Shown piece after piece: positions 19,072-28,164 of a stretch of 39,155 nucleotides of DNA. Below the pieces are notes generated by a model. That model saw only the letters and a list, made by a program, of their open reading frames with translations. It was not told the DNA's origin and did no database searches. A program made the position numbers and the translations under genes. Numbering within the stretch: the stretch's first letter is position 1; each line of letters begins with the position of its first letter. Origin of the DNA: Phycisphaerae bacterium (GTDB lineage Bacteria > Planctomycetota > Phycisphaerae > UBA1845); NCBI GenBank assembly GCA_020056715.1, contig JAGVHG010000071.1, positions 1 through 39,155 of the forward strand. The letters are read 5' to 3'.

Positions 19072-20235
19072 TCATGCAACTTTCGTGCAGACTTTTTTGG
19101 CCGCGTCGGTGAGGTCGGTGGCGGTGACGAGTTGGGGAATGGCGGCCTCTTTGAGGAGTTGCCGGGCGCGATCGACGTTGGTCCCTTCGAGGCGCACGAC
19201 GACGGGGACCTTGAAACCGACTTCCTTGGCGGACTTAATTAGGGCTTCGGCGATGGTGTCGCATTTGGCGATGCCGCCGAAGATATTGACCAAAACGCCT
19301 TTGACCTTGGTGTCGGCGAGGATGATGCGGAAGGCCTCAATGGCGGCATCGGCGGTAACGGAGCCGCCTACGTCGAGGAAGTTGGCGGGCATACCGCCGT
19401 GCAGCTTGATGATGTCCATGGTGGCCATGGCGAGTCCGGCGCCGTTGACTAGGCAGCCGATGTTGCCGTCGAGGGCGATGTAGGAGAGGTTGTGCTCCTT
19501 GGCCCGAAGCTCCATGGGGTTTTCTTCCGTGGGGTCGAACATCTCTTGGACCCGCTGGTGACGGAAGAAGGCGTTGTCATCGAAGTTGATTTTGGCGTCG
19601 ATCGCCAGGATGTCGCCGCTCTTGGTGCGGACGAGCGGGTTGACCTCGGCGAGCGAGCAATCGTACTTGTAGAAGACGTTGACCAGGCCGCGGATCACTT
19701 TCTCGGCGGATTTGACCTGCCCTTTTTCCTTGAAGCCCAATGCGGTAATGAGTTGCGAGCATTGGAAGCTGAGTAGGCCCATGCTTGGGTGCAGCCAGCA
19801 CTTGACGATGGCGTCTGGGTTGCGATGGGCGACGACCTCGATCTCCACGCCGCCTTCCTTCGAAACCATGACCACGGGTCGGCGCTTGGCCCGGTCCACG
19901 ACGACGGCGACGTAGTATTCGCTTTCAATGTCGACGGCGGCGGCGACGAGGAGTTTTTTCACCTGAATGCCGCCTGGGCCGGTTTGGGGGGAGACCATGC
20001 GATTGTTGAGCATGAAGGAGGCGGCTTGGCGGACTTCGTCGGCGGAGTTGCAAAGTTTGACGAACCCGGCCTTACCGCGACCACCGGCGAAGACCTGGGC
20101 CTTGACCACCGCCCTACCGCCGATGCGTTCGTACGCGGCGACGGCGGCGTCGACTGATTCGACGACCTGGGCCTGGGGGACAGGGACGCCCGCTTCGGCC
20201 AGGAGATCACGGGCTTGGTACTCGTGGATTTTCAT
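19072..20235 (-). CDS. sucC: Succinate-CoA ligase (ADP/GDP-forming) beta subunit
   Basis: SucC is the nucleotide-binding ATP-grasp subunit of the TCA-cycle enzyme that converts succinyl-CoA to succinate with substrate-level phosphorylation. MKIHEYQARDLL at 20235 is the standard N-terminus, so the upstream 11 codons are left out; length is then 387, typical. Also seen are VKAQVFAGGRGKAGFVKL, the GNIGCLVNGAGLAMATMD segment with the phosphate-binding loop, and GGIAKCDTIAEAL. The alpha subunit gene sucD, normally directly downstream, is absent here: the next gene is the zinc-ribbon protein. sucD must be elsewhere. Confidence 0.95.
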   Translation of the reverse strand: MKIHEYQARDLLAEAGVPVPQAQVVESVDAAVAAYERIGGRAVVKAQVFAGGRGKAGFVKLCNSADEVRQAASFMLNNRMVSPQTGPGGIQVKKLLVAAAVDIESEYYVAVVVDRAKRRPVVMVSKEGGVEIEVVAHRNPDAIVKCWLHPSMGLLSFQCSQLITALGFKEKGQVKSAEKVIRGLVNVFYKYDCSLAEVNPLVRTKSGDILAIDAKINFDDNAFFRHQRVQEMFDPTEENPMELRAKEHNLSYIALDGNIGCLVNGAGLAMATMDIIKLHGGMPANFLDVGGSVTADAAIEAFRIILADTKVKGVLVNIFGGIAKCDTIAEALIKSAKEVGFKVPVVVRLEGTNVDRARQLLKEAAIPQLVTATDLTDAAKKVCTKVA

Positions 20236-20392
20236 GGTTTCCGACGCTCCATTCGCTCGCTTCCGCACGCGGCTTTGATTTCCGGACCTATCTTGGGTTG
20301 ATCTTGCGATCGTGTCAATTGGAAGGATACTTTCGGCAAGGGTTGGTCGTGGGTACGATGCTGCTCGTGGCGTTCGAGGGAGAGTGACGTGG

Positions 20393-20842
20393 ATGGCTAC
20401 TAATCGCCCTAATCCCGACGTGCTGGCGCTGTTGGTGTGCGATCAGATCATCACCGACCGGCTGACGGGCAAGCAGTCGCTGATCGGGATGTTCAGCAAG
20501 GTCCACGCAGCGGGGTTTCCGGCGACGCACCCCCAGCTTGCGGTGTTCGTGGGTCTAACCGATGGTCACGGTCGGACGGAGCTAACCATCCGCATCGTGG
20601 ACAGCAATGACGCCCGTCCGCCGATCGTAGAGGGCCGCGGCGCGGTGGACTTCAAGAATCCTCGGGCGATTGCCAATCTGGCGCTGCAGTTTCACGGGTT
20701 GACCTTCCCCGTGCCGGGGGAGTATCGCGTACAATTGTGGTCGGGCGCCGAGTTGCTGCGTGAGGCACGGTTGGAACTCGTTCATATCCCCCCACCCCAA
20801 CCCAAGCCGGCCCCAGCCGAACCTAAGGGCGGAGCAGAATAA
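20393..20842 (+). CDS. DUF6941-like protein
   Basis: The ATG at 20393 has GGGAGAG upstream and gives 149 residues. The domain begins PNPDVLALLVCDQIITDRLTGK and runs as a beta-sandwich ending in PVPGEYRVQLWSGAELLRE, which matches my recollection of DUF6941 proteins, widespread in planctomycetes and without known function. The C-terminal 20 residues are Pro/Ala/Lys-rich. No signal peptide, so it is probably cytosolic. It is divergent from sucC and 146 bases upstream of tig, with which it may be co-transcribed. Confidence 0.75.
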   Translation: MATNRPNPDVLALLVCDQIITDRLTGKQSLIGMFSKVHAAGFPATHPQLAVFVGLTDGHGRTELTIRIVDSNDARPPIVEGRGAVDFKNPRAIANLALQFHGLTFPVPGEYRVQLWSGAELLREARLELVHIPPPQPKPAPAEPKGGAE

Positions 20843-20988
20843 CCCGTCGGGTGGGATTACGGGGCGGTTGCGAGAAGGTACGCTCGCGGGTAGCTTGTTT
20901 CGGGGAAGTTGACCGGTCAACGATGACCCCCACCCCGACCCCCTCTCAAAGAGGGAGGGGGATACATCAGATTGTAAGGAGCAGCTCG

Positions 20989-22563
20989 ATGAGCGATGAG
21001 GAAGTGGCTCTCGAACAGGAAGAACAAGAGGCGTCGGCGACGCCGGACGAGGAGCTATCTGAACAGCAGAAGCTGATGGCCGAGTTGAAGGAGGCCATCA
21101 CCGTCCAGCGCGAGCAGGTCGGCGCTCTGCGACTCAAGCTCACCGTCAACGTGCCTCGGGATACGGTGGAAAAGCAGCTCGGGAAACAGTTCTCCGAGCT
21201 AAAGCGCGACGCGGCGATTCCCGGCTTTCGGAAAGGGCATGCTCCTTTGCGATTGGTCGAGAAGCGCTTCGGTTCGGACGTTGGGGAGCAGCTCAAGGGG
21301 CAATTGATCGGCAGCGGTTATCTCGCCGCCGTCGAGAAAGAGGAACTCAAACCCCTGGGTGATCCGCTCATCTGGGTGAAACTCAAAGAGCAGCGCTTCG
21401 GCGAGGACCAGAAGCCACGGAGCGTGGAGGTCGAAAAGCTGCTGCCGCTAGATCAGGCGATCGACCACCTTCCCATGCCCAAGGAGGGGCCGTTCAGCTT
21501 TTCGTGCGAGCTTGAGATCAAGCCGGCATTCGAGCTTCCCAAGCTCGACAAGATCCCCATCGAACGACCGGCGATCACCATCGACGACGACGATGTACAA
21601 GTCGAACTCGACCGGATGCGGATGCGGCGGGGTACGTTCCAGCCCGTCGAGGAAGGGGCGGTGGAACGAGACGACCTGCTGTACGTAGCGATGAAGTTGT
21701 CGGTCGACGGCGAGCTGCTGGATACCGAGGACAACTTCGATATTGCGGCCCGGGATATCCGAGTCAAAGGGATTCCGCTGATCGGATTGGGTGACGCGTT
21801 GGAGGGTCACGAAGTCGGCGATGATGTGACCTTCGAAGCGACGGTCCCCAACGACCATGACAACCTTGGCCTGCGGGCGAAGACTGCGAAGTTTGAGTTC
21901 ACCATCCGGGAGATCAAACGACTGGAGCTTCCGCCCATCGACGATGAGTTCCTTTCCAGCATGGGCATCGAAAGCGAGAAGGACCTGCGAAACACTCTCC
22001 GTTCGCTCCTGGAATCGGAGTTGGAGCGCACGGTCAAGCGCAAGATGTACGACCACGTCGGGCAATACCTGCTCGATCATACCACCCTCGAAATCCCCGA
22101 GGGATTATCGCAGCGGCAAACGGAACGTTCCGTGGCCCGGCGGATGATGGAACTGTTGCAATCCGGCGTACCGGCGACCGAAATCGAGCGGGTGCGGGAT
22201 GAAATGCGGGCCAAGGCCCACGACCAGGCGATCCGCGACCTCAAGCTCTTTTTCATTCTCGAAAAGATCGCCGAGGAACGCGAGATCGACGTGAACGAGG
22301 AGCAGCTTAACGCCGCGATTTCGCAAATCGCCCGGCGGTCGGGGAAGCGGTTTGACCGTGTACGGGATGAGTTGAGCAAGCGCGACGGCCTGACCACGTT
22401 GTATTTGCAGTTGCGCGACGAGAAGGTATTGGACACGCTTGTGGCCGATGGTGAAGTGACCGAGGTGGAAGGTCCGAAAAAGAAATCGACCCCGGCCGCC
22501 AAGAAAAAGAAAACGACCACGCCGGTAGCAAAGAAAAAAACCACGAAGACCAAGAAGAGTTAA
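20989..22563 (+). CDS. tig: Trigger factor (ribosome-associated chaperone, PPIase)
   Basis: Trigger factor binds ribosomal protein uL23 at the exit tunnel and shields nascent chains. The start at 20989 has AAGGAG seven bases upstream; 524 residues is longer than the usual 430-450. The ribosome-binding signature is PGFRKGHAP (78-86). The FKBP-like PPIase part includes DDLLYVAMKLSVDGELLD and a helical C-domain follows (DDEFLSSMGIESEKDLR onward). Extra length comes from an acidic ~40-residue N-terminal extension (EQEEQEASATPDEE) and a Lys-rich tail of about 35 residues. It heads a tig-clpP-clpP cluster, the classic proteostasis neighbourhood. The acidic head and basic tail are unusual and may affect ribosome binding. 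Confidence 0.95.
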   Translation: MSDEEVALEQEEQEASATPDEELSEQQKLMAELKEAITVQREQVGALRLKLTVNVPRDTVEKQLGKQFSELKRDAAIPGFRKGHAPLRLVEKRFGSDVGEQLKGQLIGSGYLAAVEKEELKPLGDPLIWVKLKEQRFGEDQKPRSVEVEKLLPLDQAIDHLPMPKEGPFSFSCELEIKPAFELPKLDKIPIERPAITIDDDDVQVELDRMRMRRGTFQPVEEGAVERDDLLYVAMKLSVDGELLDTEDNFDIAARDIRVKGIPLIGLGDALEGHEVGDDVTFEATVPNDHDNLGLRAKTAKFEFTIREIKRLELPPIDDEFLSSMGIESEKDLRNTLRSLLESELERTVKRKMYDHVGQYLLDHTTLEIPEGLSQRQTERSVARRMMELLQSGVPATEIERVRDEMRAKAHDQAIRDLKLFFILEKIAEEREIDVNEEQLNAAISQIARRSGKRFDRVRDELSKRDGLTTLYLQLRDEKVLDTLVADGEVTEVEGPKKKSTPAAKKKKTTTPVAKKKTTKTKKS

Positions 22564-22580
22564 CATAAGTAGATAACATC

Positions 22581-22598
22581 GGCCTCCGGGGGCTTTTT
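22581..22598 (+). terminator. Weak terminator candidate after tig
   Basis: A GC-rich inverted segment GGCCTCCGGGGGC is followed by TTTTT, 18 bases after the tig stop. The stem is short, so partial read-through into clpP is likely. Confidence 0.3.
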
Positions 22599-22736
22599 GC
22601 CGAAAAGACCATCGGGGTATCGGTTGCCGAGTGGCACGGTCTTACGAAGCAAGGCCGTGATCGGCATCCGGGGCACATGGCCGAGCTGGCGCTTGACCAA
22701 GCCACCCGAAGAATCGGGCTTGAAGGAACACTAGGG

Positions 22737-23348
22737 ATGCATGAAACATTCGGCCCGCCGGGCACGTTGAGTCAATATCCGCCGTATCAGCGCACCCGTG
22801 AGATGTCCATCACGGACATGCTGCTGGAGAACCGGATCATTTTCCTTGCCGGTCCCATCGTGGAGCGGACCGCGAGCGTCGTGATCCAACAACTGCTCTA
22901 CCTGCAATCCATTCGCCGCGACCAGGACGTCAATCTGTATATCAATTCGCCGGGCGGGCTGGTGGATCAAACGCTGGCGATATACGACACCATGCAGTTC
23001 ATGGGGTCGGAGGTGGCGACCTATTGCATCGGGCAAGCGGCGAGCGGCGCGGCCATCCTCCTCATGGCGGGAACCAAGGGCAAGCGATACATCCTCCCCA
23101 ACGCCAAGGTCATGCTCCATCAGCCCTACGGCGGCATCACGGGCCAGGCCGAGGATATTCGCATCCAAGCGGAGGAAGTGCTTCGTGACAAGGCCCGCCT
23201 GAACTCGATCATCGCGAAATGCACGGGTAAGTCCGCGGAAAAGGTGGCCGAAGAGACGGAGCGCGATCGTTACCTTACCGCCGATGAGGCGTTGGCTTAC
23301 GGAATCGTCGATGAAATCCTCGCCGACGATCGGAAGAAAAAAAAGTAA
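22737..23348 (+). CDS. clpP: ATP-dependent Clp protease proteolytic subunit (first copy)
   Basis: ClpP forms the proteolytic chamber used with ClpX or ClpA/C. With the start at 22737 (GAAGGA upstream), the protein has 203 residues. The triad is complete: Ser103 in GQAASGAA, His128 in MLHQPYGG and Asp177 in ERDRYL. The residue after the catalytic Ser is Gly, where most ClpP have Met. The LYINSPGG motif (68-74) and KGKRYILPNAKVM are typical. It lies 173 bases after tig and 72 bases before a second clpP, so the cell can make two subunit types and perhaps mixed rings, as in actinobacteria and cyanobacteria. Confidence 0.95.
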   Translation: MHETFGPPGTLSQYPPYQRTREMSITDMLLENRIIFLAGPIVERTASVVIQQLLYLQSIRRDQDVNLYINSPGGLVDQTLAIYDTMQFMGSEVATYCIGQAASGAAILLMAGTKGKRYILPNAKVMLHQPYGGITGQAEDIRIQAEEVLRDKARLNSIIAKCTGKSAEKVAEETERDRYLTADEALAYGIVDEILADDRKKKK

Positions 23349-23352
23349 CCCC

Positions 23353-23394
23353 TCTCCCCGCCGGGGAGAAAAAGTAGGGTCCGCTCTGCGGACC
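23353..23394. repeat. Two hairpins between the clpP genes
   Basis: TCTCCCC-GCC-GGGGAGA (23353-23369) and GGTCCGC-TCT-GCGGACC (23378-23394) lie side by side in the 72-base gap. There is no T-run after either on the plus strand, so they are more likely mRNA-processing or repeat elements than terminators. They could set the ratio of the two ClpP subunits. Confidence 0.6.
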
Positions 23395-23420
23395 ACCCTT
23401 ACGCGATAGGACCCAATAGA

Positions 23421-24032
23421 ATGTGTGCGCTTTCCCAACGAGTGCCTTTCGTCATTGAGAGCACCGGCCGCGGCGAACGGGAGATGGACATCTTCTCTCG
23501 TCTGCTGAAGGACCGGATCATCTTCATCACCGGCGGGATCGATGACGACGTTTCGAACCTGGTCATCGCCGAGTTGCTGTTCCTGTCGAACGAGGATTCC
23601 AAAACGGACATCCACATGTACATCAACAGCCCCGGCGGCTCGGTGTCGGCCGGGTTGGCGATCTACGACACCATGCAATACCTGCGCTGCGACGTGGCCA
23701 CGTACAACGTCGGTTTGTCGGCCAGCATGGGGGCGGTGATTCTGTGCGGCGGCGCCAAGGGGAAGCGGTACCTCCTGCCTAATTCGCGCACCCTGCTCCA
23801 CCAACCGCTCATCGGGGGGATCATGCAGGGCTCGGCGACGGACCTGTCGATTGAGGCCGAGGAGATCATCCGCCTGCGGAAGGCGTTGTACCACATTATT
23901 GCCTCGCGCAGCGGTAAGCGACTTGAGCAGGTGGAAAAAGATTGCGACCGCAACAAGTGGCTCGACGCCCAGGAAACGGTGGCCTACGGGTTGGCCGACT
24001 CCGTGCTCGAACGTATGCCGCTCCCGAAGTAA
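23421..24032 (+). CDS. clpP: ATP-dependent Clp protease proteolytic subunit (second copy)
   Basis: This second ClpP also has 203 residues. The triad is Ser102 in GLSASMGAV, His127 in LLHQPLIGG and Asp176 in DCDRNKWL. The Ser-Met-Gly-Ala order is canonical, unlike in the first copy. The HMYINSPGGSVSAG motif is intact. Its sequence differs clearly from the first copy along the whole length, so the duplication is old, not recent. No clpX follows; glnS comes next after about 310 bases. It likely forms a heteromeric protease with the first copy, though homomers are possible. Confidence 0.95.
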   Translation: MCALSQRVPFVIESTGRGEREMDIFSRLLKDRIIFITGGIDDDVSNLVIAELLFLSNEDSKTDIHMYINSPGGSVSAGLAIYDTMQYLRCDVATYNVGLSASMGAVILCGGAKGKRYLLPNSRTLLHQPLIGGIMQGSATDLSIEAEEIIRLRKALYHIIASRSGKRLEQVEKDCDRNKWLDAQETVAYGLADSVLERMPLPK

Positions 24033-24344
24033 TCACATCGTCCATGAGCCGTCTAGGCGAAGAGGTAGCGCTCGCTCGGTAAGTCGATTCGACCGTGCAC
24101 CCGTCACGTTCTTCTGGTAGAGTGTTCCTCGGGCGCGCTCAATCCGCGCCCGAGATCGGAGGAAAATCGAAGGTGTGCGAAAAAACGCTAATACGAAACG
24201 AACCCAGTTACAAATTCGTAACCCTTTATGAAAACAATATTTATGGATTTTGTTCAATTGTAACAAAGCCAAAACGAAGCCAGTTACAATCGACGACTAC
24301 GACCCAGGCAGGTACCCCAACTACCTCCGCGTACAATTCCTACC
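24033..24344. other. AT-rich leader region upstream of glnS
   Basis: No gene is seen. The region 24170-24290 is much richer in A and T than its surroundings and carries four related GTTACAA-type elements and a CAATTG-centred palindrome (described separately). The 5' part, 24033-24170, shows a small GC hairpin around GGGCGCG...CGCGCCC (24134-24153) and nothing else. Confidence 0.45.
24198..24289 (+). promoter_or_regulatory. Repeated GTTACAA elements upstream of glnS
   Basis: A 16-base direct repeat ACGAA(C/G)CCAGTTACAA occurs at 24198-24213 and 24274-24289 with one difference. Between them are GTAAC (24218-24222), which forms GTTAC-N6-GTAAC with the first copy, and the inverted TTGTAAC (24258-24264) within TTTGTTCAATTGTAACAAA. 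Repeats with fixed dyad spacing upstream of one gene look like operator sites for a transcription factor. The regulator is unknown. Confidence 0.55.
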
Positions 24345-24345
24345 A
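24332..24345 (+). promoter_or_regulatory. Candidate -10 element placing transcription start at the glnS ATG
   Basis: TACAAT (24332-24337) stands seven bases before the ATG at 24345, and no Shine-Dalgarno is present. This is the arrangement of leaderless mRNAs, where the transcript begins at or next to the start codon. No good -35 box is visible. Confidence 0.35.
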
Positions 24346-26108
24346 TGGCTAAGATACACGACCGCGTTGACGCGAATTCGGACGGTGCCACAACACCTGC
24401 GCGGTCGCTCGATTTCATTCGCACGATCGTGACGGAGGATCTCCGCACCAACAAATGGGGCGGTCGTGTGCAAACGCGCTTCCCGCCTGAACCCAACGGC
24501 TATTTGCACATCGGACACGCCAAGTCCATCTGCTTGAACTTCGGGATCGCCAAGCAGTTCGGCGGTATGTGCAACCTACGCTTTGATGACACTAATCCAA
24601 CCGCCGAAGAGGAGGAGTACGTCCAATCCATCCAGCACGACGTGAAGTGGCTGGGGTGGGATTGGGAGGATCGACTCTACTTCGCCTCGGACTACTTCGA
24701 GCAAATGTATCAGTGGGCGGTTGAGTTGATTAAGAAGGAAAAGGCTTACGTCTGCGATCTTCGTGCCGATGAAACCAGTCAACATCGCGGCACACTGACC
24801 AAACAGGGCAATGACAGTCCGTATCGCAATCGCACCGCCGCGGAGAACCTGGATTTATTTGAGCGGATGCGGAAGGGTGAATTCTCCGATGGTGCGAAGA
24901 CATTACGGGCCAAGATCGACATGGCCCATGCGAACATGAACATGCGCGACCCGGTGATGTATCGCATTCTCCATGCGACACACCACAACACCGGCGACAA
25001 GTGGTGCATTTACCCTATGTATGACTGGGCCCACGGCCTGGAGGATTCGATCGAAGGGATTACCCATTCCATCTGCACCTTGGAATTCGAAGACCATCGT
25101 CCATTGTATGACTGGTTCATTGATGCCATCAATGAGGGTCGCGGACCGGGAAGTCCACAGGGAGAGAAAGTCCATCATCCTCAGCAGATTGAGTTCGCAC
25201 GACTTGAACTAACCTATACCGTAATGAGCAAGCGAAAGCTGCTCGAATTGGTCAAGGGTAAGTATGTGAACGGATGGGATGATCCGCGTTTGCCCACGAT
25301 ATCCGGGCTGCGCCGGCGGGGAGTGCCGCCGGAGGCGATCCGCGAGTTCTGTGATCGGATCGGAGTGGCCAAGTTCAACAGTACGATCGACGTGCAACTG
25401 CTGGAACACTGCATTCGCGACTATCTCAACAAAACGGCCATGCGGGTGATGGCGGTCCTGCGACCGCTGAAGGTTATCATCGACAACTATCCGGGCGGCC
25501 AGGTCGAAGAACTGGATGCGATCAATAACCCCGAAGACGCGAGCATGGGGACTAGGAAAGTTCCATTCTCGCAAGTGCTCTATATCGAGCGGGACGATTT
25601 CCGCGAAGACCCGCCCAAGCAGTTTTTCCGCCTCGCTCCGGGGCGCGAAGTGCGCTTACGCTATGGATATTTCATTACGTGCAAGAGCGTCGTCAAAGAT
25701 CCAAAGACGGGCGAAGTCACGGAACTGCACTGCACCTACGACCCTGCGACGCGCGGCGGCGATTCTCCTGACGGACGCAAGGTCAAAGCAACTCTACACT
25801 GGGTCTCCGCCTCCCATGCAGTACAAGTCGAGGTGCGACTGTACGACCATCTTTTTTCAAAAGAAAACCCCAATGAGACACCCGACGGCGGCGACTGGAA
25901 GTCCAACCTCAATCCGAATTCGTTGGATAGTCTGATTCCGGCCTATATTGAACCGTCGGTCGCATCGGCCGCGCCTGGTTCGCGTTACCAATTCGAGCGC
26001 GTGGGGTACTTTTGTGTCGATCTCGACTCGACCATCGGCAAACTCGTATTCAACCGGATCGTCACGTTGAAAGACACTTGGGCAAAGATCGAAAAGAAAC
26101 AAGGATAG
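24345..26108 (+). CDS. glnS: Glutaminyl-tRNA synthetase
   Basis: GlnRS charges tRNA-Gln with glutamine directly. This 587-residue class I enzyme shows the HIGH motif as LHIGH (54-58) in [16 protein letters not shown], the KMSKS-equivalent [11 protein letters not shown], and typical GlnRS signatures such as FRFDDTNP-like [16 protein letters not shown] and [15 protein letters not shown]. The C-terminal anticodon-binding domains end with [17 protein letters not shown]. Presence of glnS implies that this lineage does not rely only on the GatCAB transamidation route for Gln-tRNA. It is expressed from an AT-rich, repeat-containing upstream region, and lacks an obvious ribosome binding site. Confidence 0.97.
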   Translation: MAKIHDRVDANSDGATTPARSLDFIRTIVTEDLRTNKWGGRVQTRFPPEPNGYLHIGHAKSICLNFGIAKQFGGMCNLRFDDTNPTAEEEEYVQSIQHDVKWLGWDWEDRLYFASDYFEQMYQWAVELIKKEKAYVCDLRADETSQHRGTLTKQGNDSPYRNRTAAENLDLFERMRKGEFSDGAKTLRAKIDMAHANMNMRDPVMYRILHATHHNTGDKWCIYPMYDWAHGLEDSIEGITHSICTLEFEDHRPLYDWFIDAINEGRGPGSPQGEKVHHPQQIEFARLELTYTVMSKRKLLELVKGKYVNGWDDPRLPTISGLRRRGVPPEAIREFCDRIGVAKFNSTIDVQLLEHCIRDYLNKTAMRVMAVLRPLKVIIDNYPGGQVEELDAINNPEDASMGTRKVPFSQVLYIERDDFREDPPKQFFRLAPGREVRLRYGYFITCKSVVKDPKTGEVTELHCTYDPATRGGDSPDGRKVKATLHWVSASHAVQVEVRLYDHLFSKENPNETPDGGDWKSNLNPNSLDSLIPAYIEPSVASAAPGSRYQFERVGYFCVDLDSTIGKLVFNRIVTLKDTWAKIEKKQG

Positions 26109-26130
26109 GCGGCATTTTTAAGCAAATGGT

Positions 26131-26919
26131 CTACTCCGTCAGGCCGCAAGTGAAAACGGCGGGATCATTGCGGCGGGAGCGTGCGGTGTCGTCGGGGCAG
26201 TTGGTCTCGTCGGAGAGGAATCGTTGCGGGCGGATCATTTCGTCGACCGTGTGACCGGCGAGCATCAATTCGACGTAAAGCACATGCTCTGAGTCGGACG
26301 GTTCGGAACGCGGGACGTGATTGAAGCCGAGCGTGTGGCCGATCTCGTGGGCGGCCACGTTGGCGAAAATCAGCACCCAATCGTCGAAAGTGTAAGAGCC
26401 AGGGAAATCGCGAAGCTCGTCGCCGAAGATTAAGGCGCTGTTGTCGTGCTGAAGGTTGCAGGGGTCGAATTCGCCTTCGCCGATCTGGCCGCCGCCGGCC
26501 TGGGAAGGCGCGTGAACGACATAGATCGTGGTTGCGTCGTCGTCGAGACGTTCCTTCTCGTTCTGCACGGCGACGCTGAGGGAGGGTAGGTCACAGAGGA
26601 TGTGAACGACTTCACGTCGGACGGCATCCTTGAAGGCTTCGGAGGCGTCGGCAAGTGTGCCGCCGTCGGCGGTATCGAAGCTCGCAAAATCGAGGCCGGG
26701 GAACTCATCCCCGGGGTAGATTTTGCTAGTACCGCCGGACCATTCGAGGATGACCAAGTCGGTCGCGGCCGCTGCGCCAGCGCAGTCGGAGACGAACACT
26801 GGCTTGGAGGCGGCGTTGCCAAGGTTGTTGCCGCAGCCGCATAGGAACAGAGCGCAACAGAGCACATCCGCTGAGATGTAGGTGTAACGGGTGCTATAAG
26901 CATATACGGACCTGGCCAT
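26131..26919 (-). CDS. Matrixin-like metzincin metalloprotease lipoprotein
   Basis: The zinc-binding signature HEIGHTLGFNH (191-201) matches HExxHxxGxxH of metzincins; His191, His195 and His201 bind zinc and Glu192 is catalytic. A likely Met-turn lies in LYVELMLAG, followed by a short C-terminal part. The N-terminus has a hydrophobic stretch ending in LCGC (26-29), a lipobox, so the protease is probably tethered to a membrane after export. A strong GGAGGAGGTGG precedes the ATG. At 262 residues it is a compact single-domain enzyme with no visible propeptide cysteine switch. Its substrate is unknown; it may process surface proteins. Confidence 0.85.
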   Translation of the reverse strand: MARSVYAYSTRYTYISADVLCCALFLCGCGNNLGNAASKPVFVSDCAGAAAATDLVILEWSGGTSKIYPGDEFPGLDFASFDTADGGTLADASEAFKDAVRREVVHILCDLPSLSVAVQNEKERLDDDATTIYVVHAPSQAGGGQIGEGEFDPCNLQHDNSALIFGDELRDFPGSYTFDDWVLIFANVAAHEIGHTLGFNHVPRSEPSDSEHVLYVELMLAGHTVDEMIRPQRFLSDETNCPDDTARSRRNDPAVFTCGLTE

Positions 26920-27096
26920 CTTTCCACCTCCTCCAAGGGCGGCTACTCTTGTTCTTGGGGGGGTGGGACTGAAAAGTCAAACCGTCGGGCGATTATATTG
27001 TTGTTCGACTTCCGGACTATCAGTAGGCGAGGAATCCATTATACTACAGGTTCGATAATCGTTAGGCGCGGCCATACTGGCAGCCGGTGGAATGAC

Positions 27097-28146
27097 ATGC
27101 TGAAGTACCTACACGTTTGTTTGGAAGCCTTCGGGTATGCGCTGCCGGAGACGGCAGTAAGCTCGGTAGAGATCGAGCGTGAGTTGTCGCCGGTCTACGA
27201 GCGGTTCGGGCTTCACGAGGGCCGTCTGGAACTAATGACCGGGATCCGCGAGCGACGGTTCTGGGATGAAGACACCCTTCCCAGCGATGGGAGCACGCAA
27301 GCCGGTCGAAGGGCTTTGGAGAAGTCGGGCGTCACGGCTGGGCAGATTGAGTGCTTGCTGCACACCTCGGTGTCGCGCGACTGCCTGGAGCCGGCGACGG
27401 CGTCGGTGGTGCACGATAACCTGGGGCTGCCGACGAAATCCATTATTTATGATATCTCCAACGCTTGTCTAGGGTTCCTCAATGGGATCACGTCCTTGGC
27501 GAACATGATTGAGCTGGGGCAGGTGAAACGCGGGTTGGTCGTGGCCGGTGAAAGCAGCCGGCAGCTTGTGCGGACGACGATCACGCAATTGCTCAAGGCG
27601 CGGAACCTCACTCGGCGCGACCTCAAGGCGGCGTTTGCGTCGCTCACCATCGGGTCGGGCGCTGTGGCATTGGTCATGACCCATGACTCGGAGTCGCAGA
27701 CGGGGCATCGTCTGCTCGGCGGGGCGGTGCGCACTGCAAGCCATCACAACGATCTTTGCCGGGGAAGCGCGGATACGGGTTTCGCCGCCGACGCGGCCAT
27801 GAGCATGCGCACCGACGCGGAGATGCTCCTGGAGGGTGGATGCCGGCTCGCGTCGGAAACATGGACGGCGTTCAAGCAGGCGCTCAACTGGACAGGCGAG
27901 GACATTGCCCGGTCCTTCTGTCATCAGGTGGGGGCGATTCATCGCGATCGTTTGTATGAAGCGATCGGCCTCGATCCGGGGAAGGATTTTTCGACGTTCG
28001 ACTCGCTGGGCAATGTCGGCTCAGTGTCGTTGCCGCTTACGATGGCCATGGGTGTTGAGCGCGATCCTCCGCAGCGCGGTGACAAAATCGCCATGCTCGG
28101 CATCGGCAGCGGGTTGAGCAGCGTAATGCTAGGCGTGCAGTGGTAG
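27097..28146 (+). CDS. oleA: OleA: acyl-CoA condensing thiolase of long-chain olefin synthesis
   Basis: OleA joins two fatty acyl-CoAs head to head, giving a 2-alkyl-3-oxo acid, the first step of OleABCD hydrocarbon synthesis. With the start MLKYLHVCLEAFGYALPETA at 27097 it has 349 residues. Key features match OleA and not FabH: SVSRDCLEPATAS with Glu98, the second-channel glutamate of OleA; the nucleophile Cys124 in SNACLGFLNG; the histidine in FCHQVGAIHRD; and the ending MLGIGSGLSSVMLGVQW. It is followed at once by oleB. The frame opens upstream at 26998, but that extension has no family match. Confidence 0.92.
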   Translation: MLKYLHVCLEAFGYALPETAVSSVEIERELSPVYERFGLHEGRLELMTGIRERRFWDEDTLPSDGSTQAGRRALEKSGVTAGQIECLLHTSVSRDCLEPATASVVHDNLGLPTKSIIYDISNACLGFLNGITSLANMIELGQVKRGLVVAGESSRQLVRTTITQLLKARNLTRRDLKAAFASLTIGSGAVALVMTHDSESQTGHRLLGGAVRTASHHNDLCRGSADTGFAADAAMSMRTDAEMLLEGGCRLASETWTAFKQALNWTGEDIARSFCHQVGAIHRDRLYEAIGLDPGKDFSTFDSLGNVGSVSLPLTMAMGVERDPPQRGDKIAMLGIGSGLSSVMLGVQW

Positions 28147-28164
28147 CGATGCGTGATGCCGTCA

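Noticed and set aside
20931-20962. GC-rich inverted segment CCCTCTCAAAGAGGG before tig as a terminator
   Set aside because: Short stem without a T-run, and it lies in the tig leader; probably a common repeat fragment without terminator function.
22731-23894. 387-codon minus-strand frame over both clpP genes
   Set aside because: Antisense to two well-supported ClpP genes; composition reflects the complementary strand of their codons.
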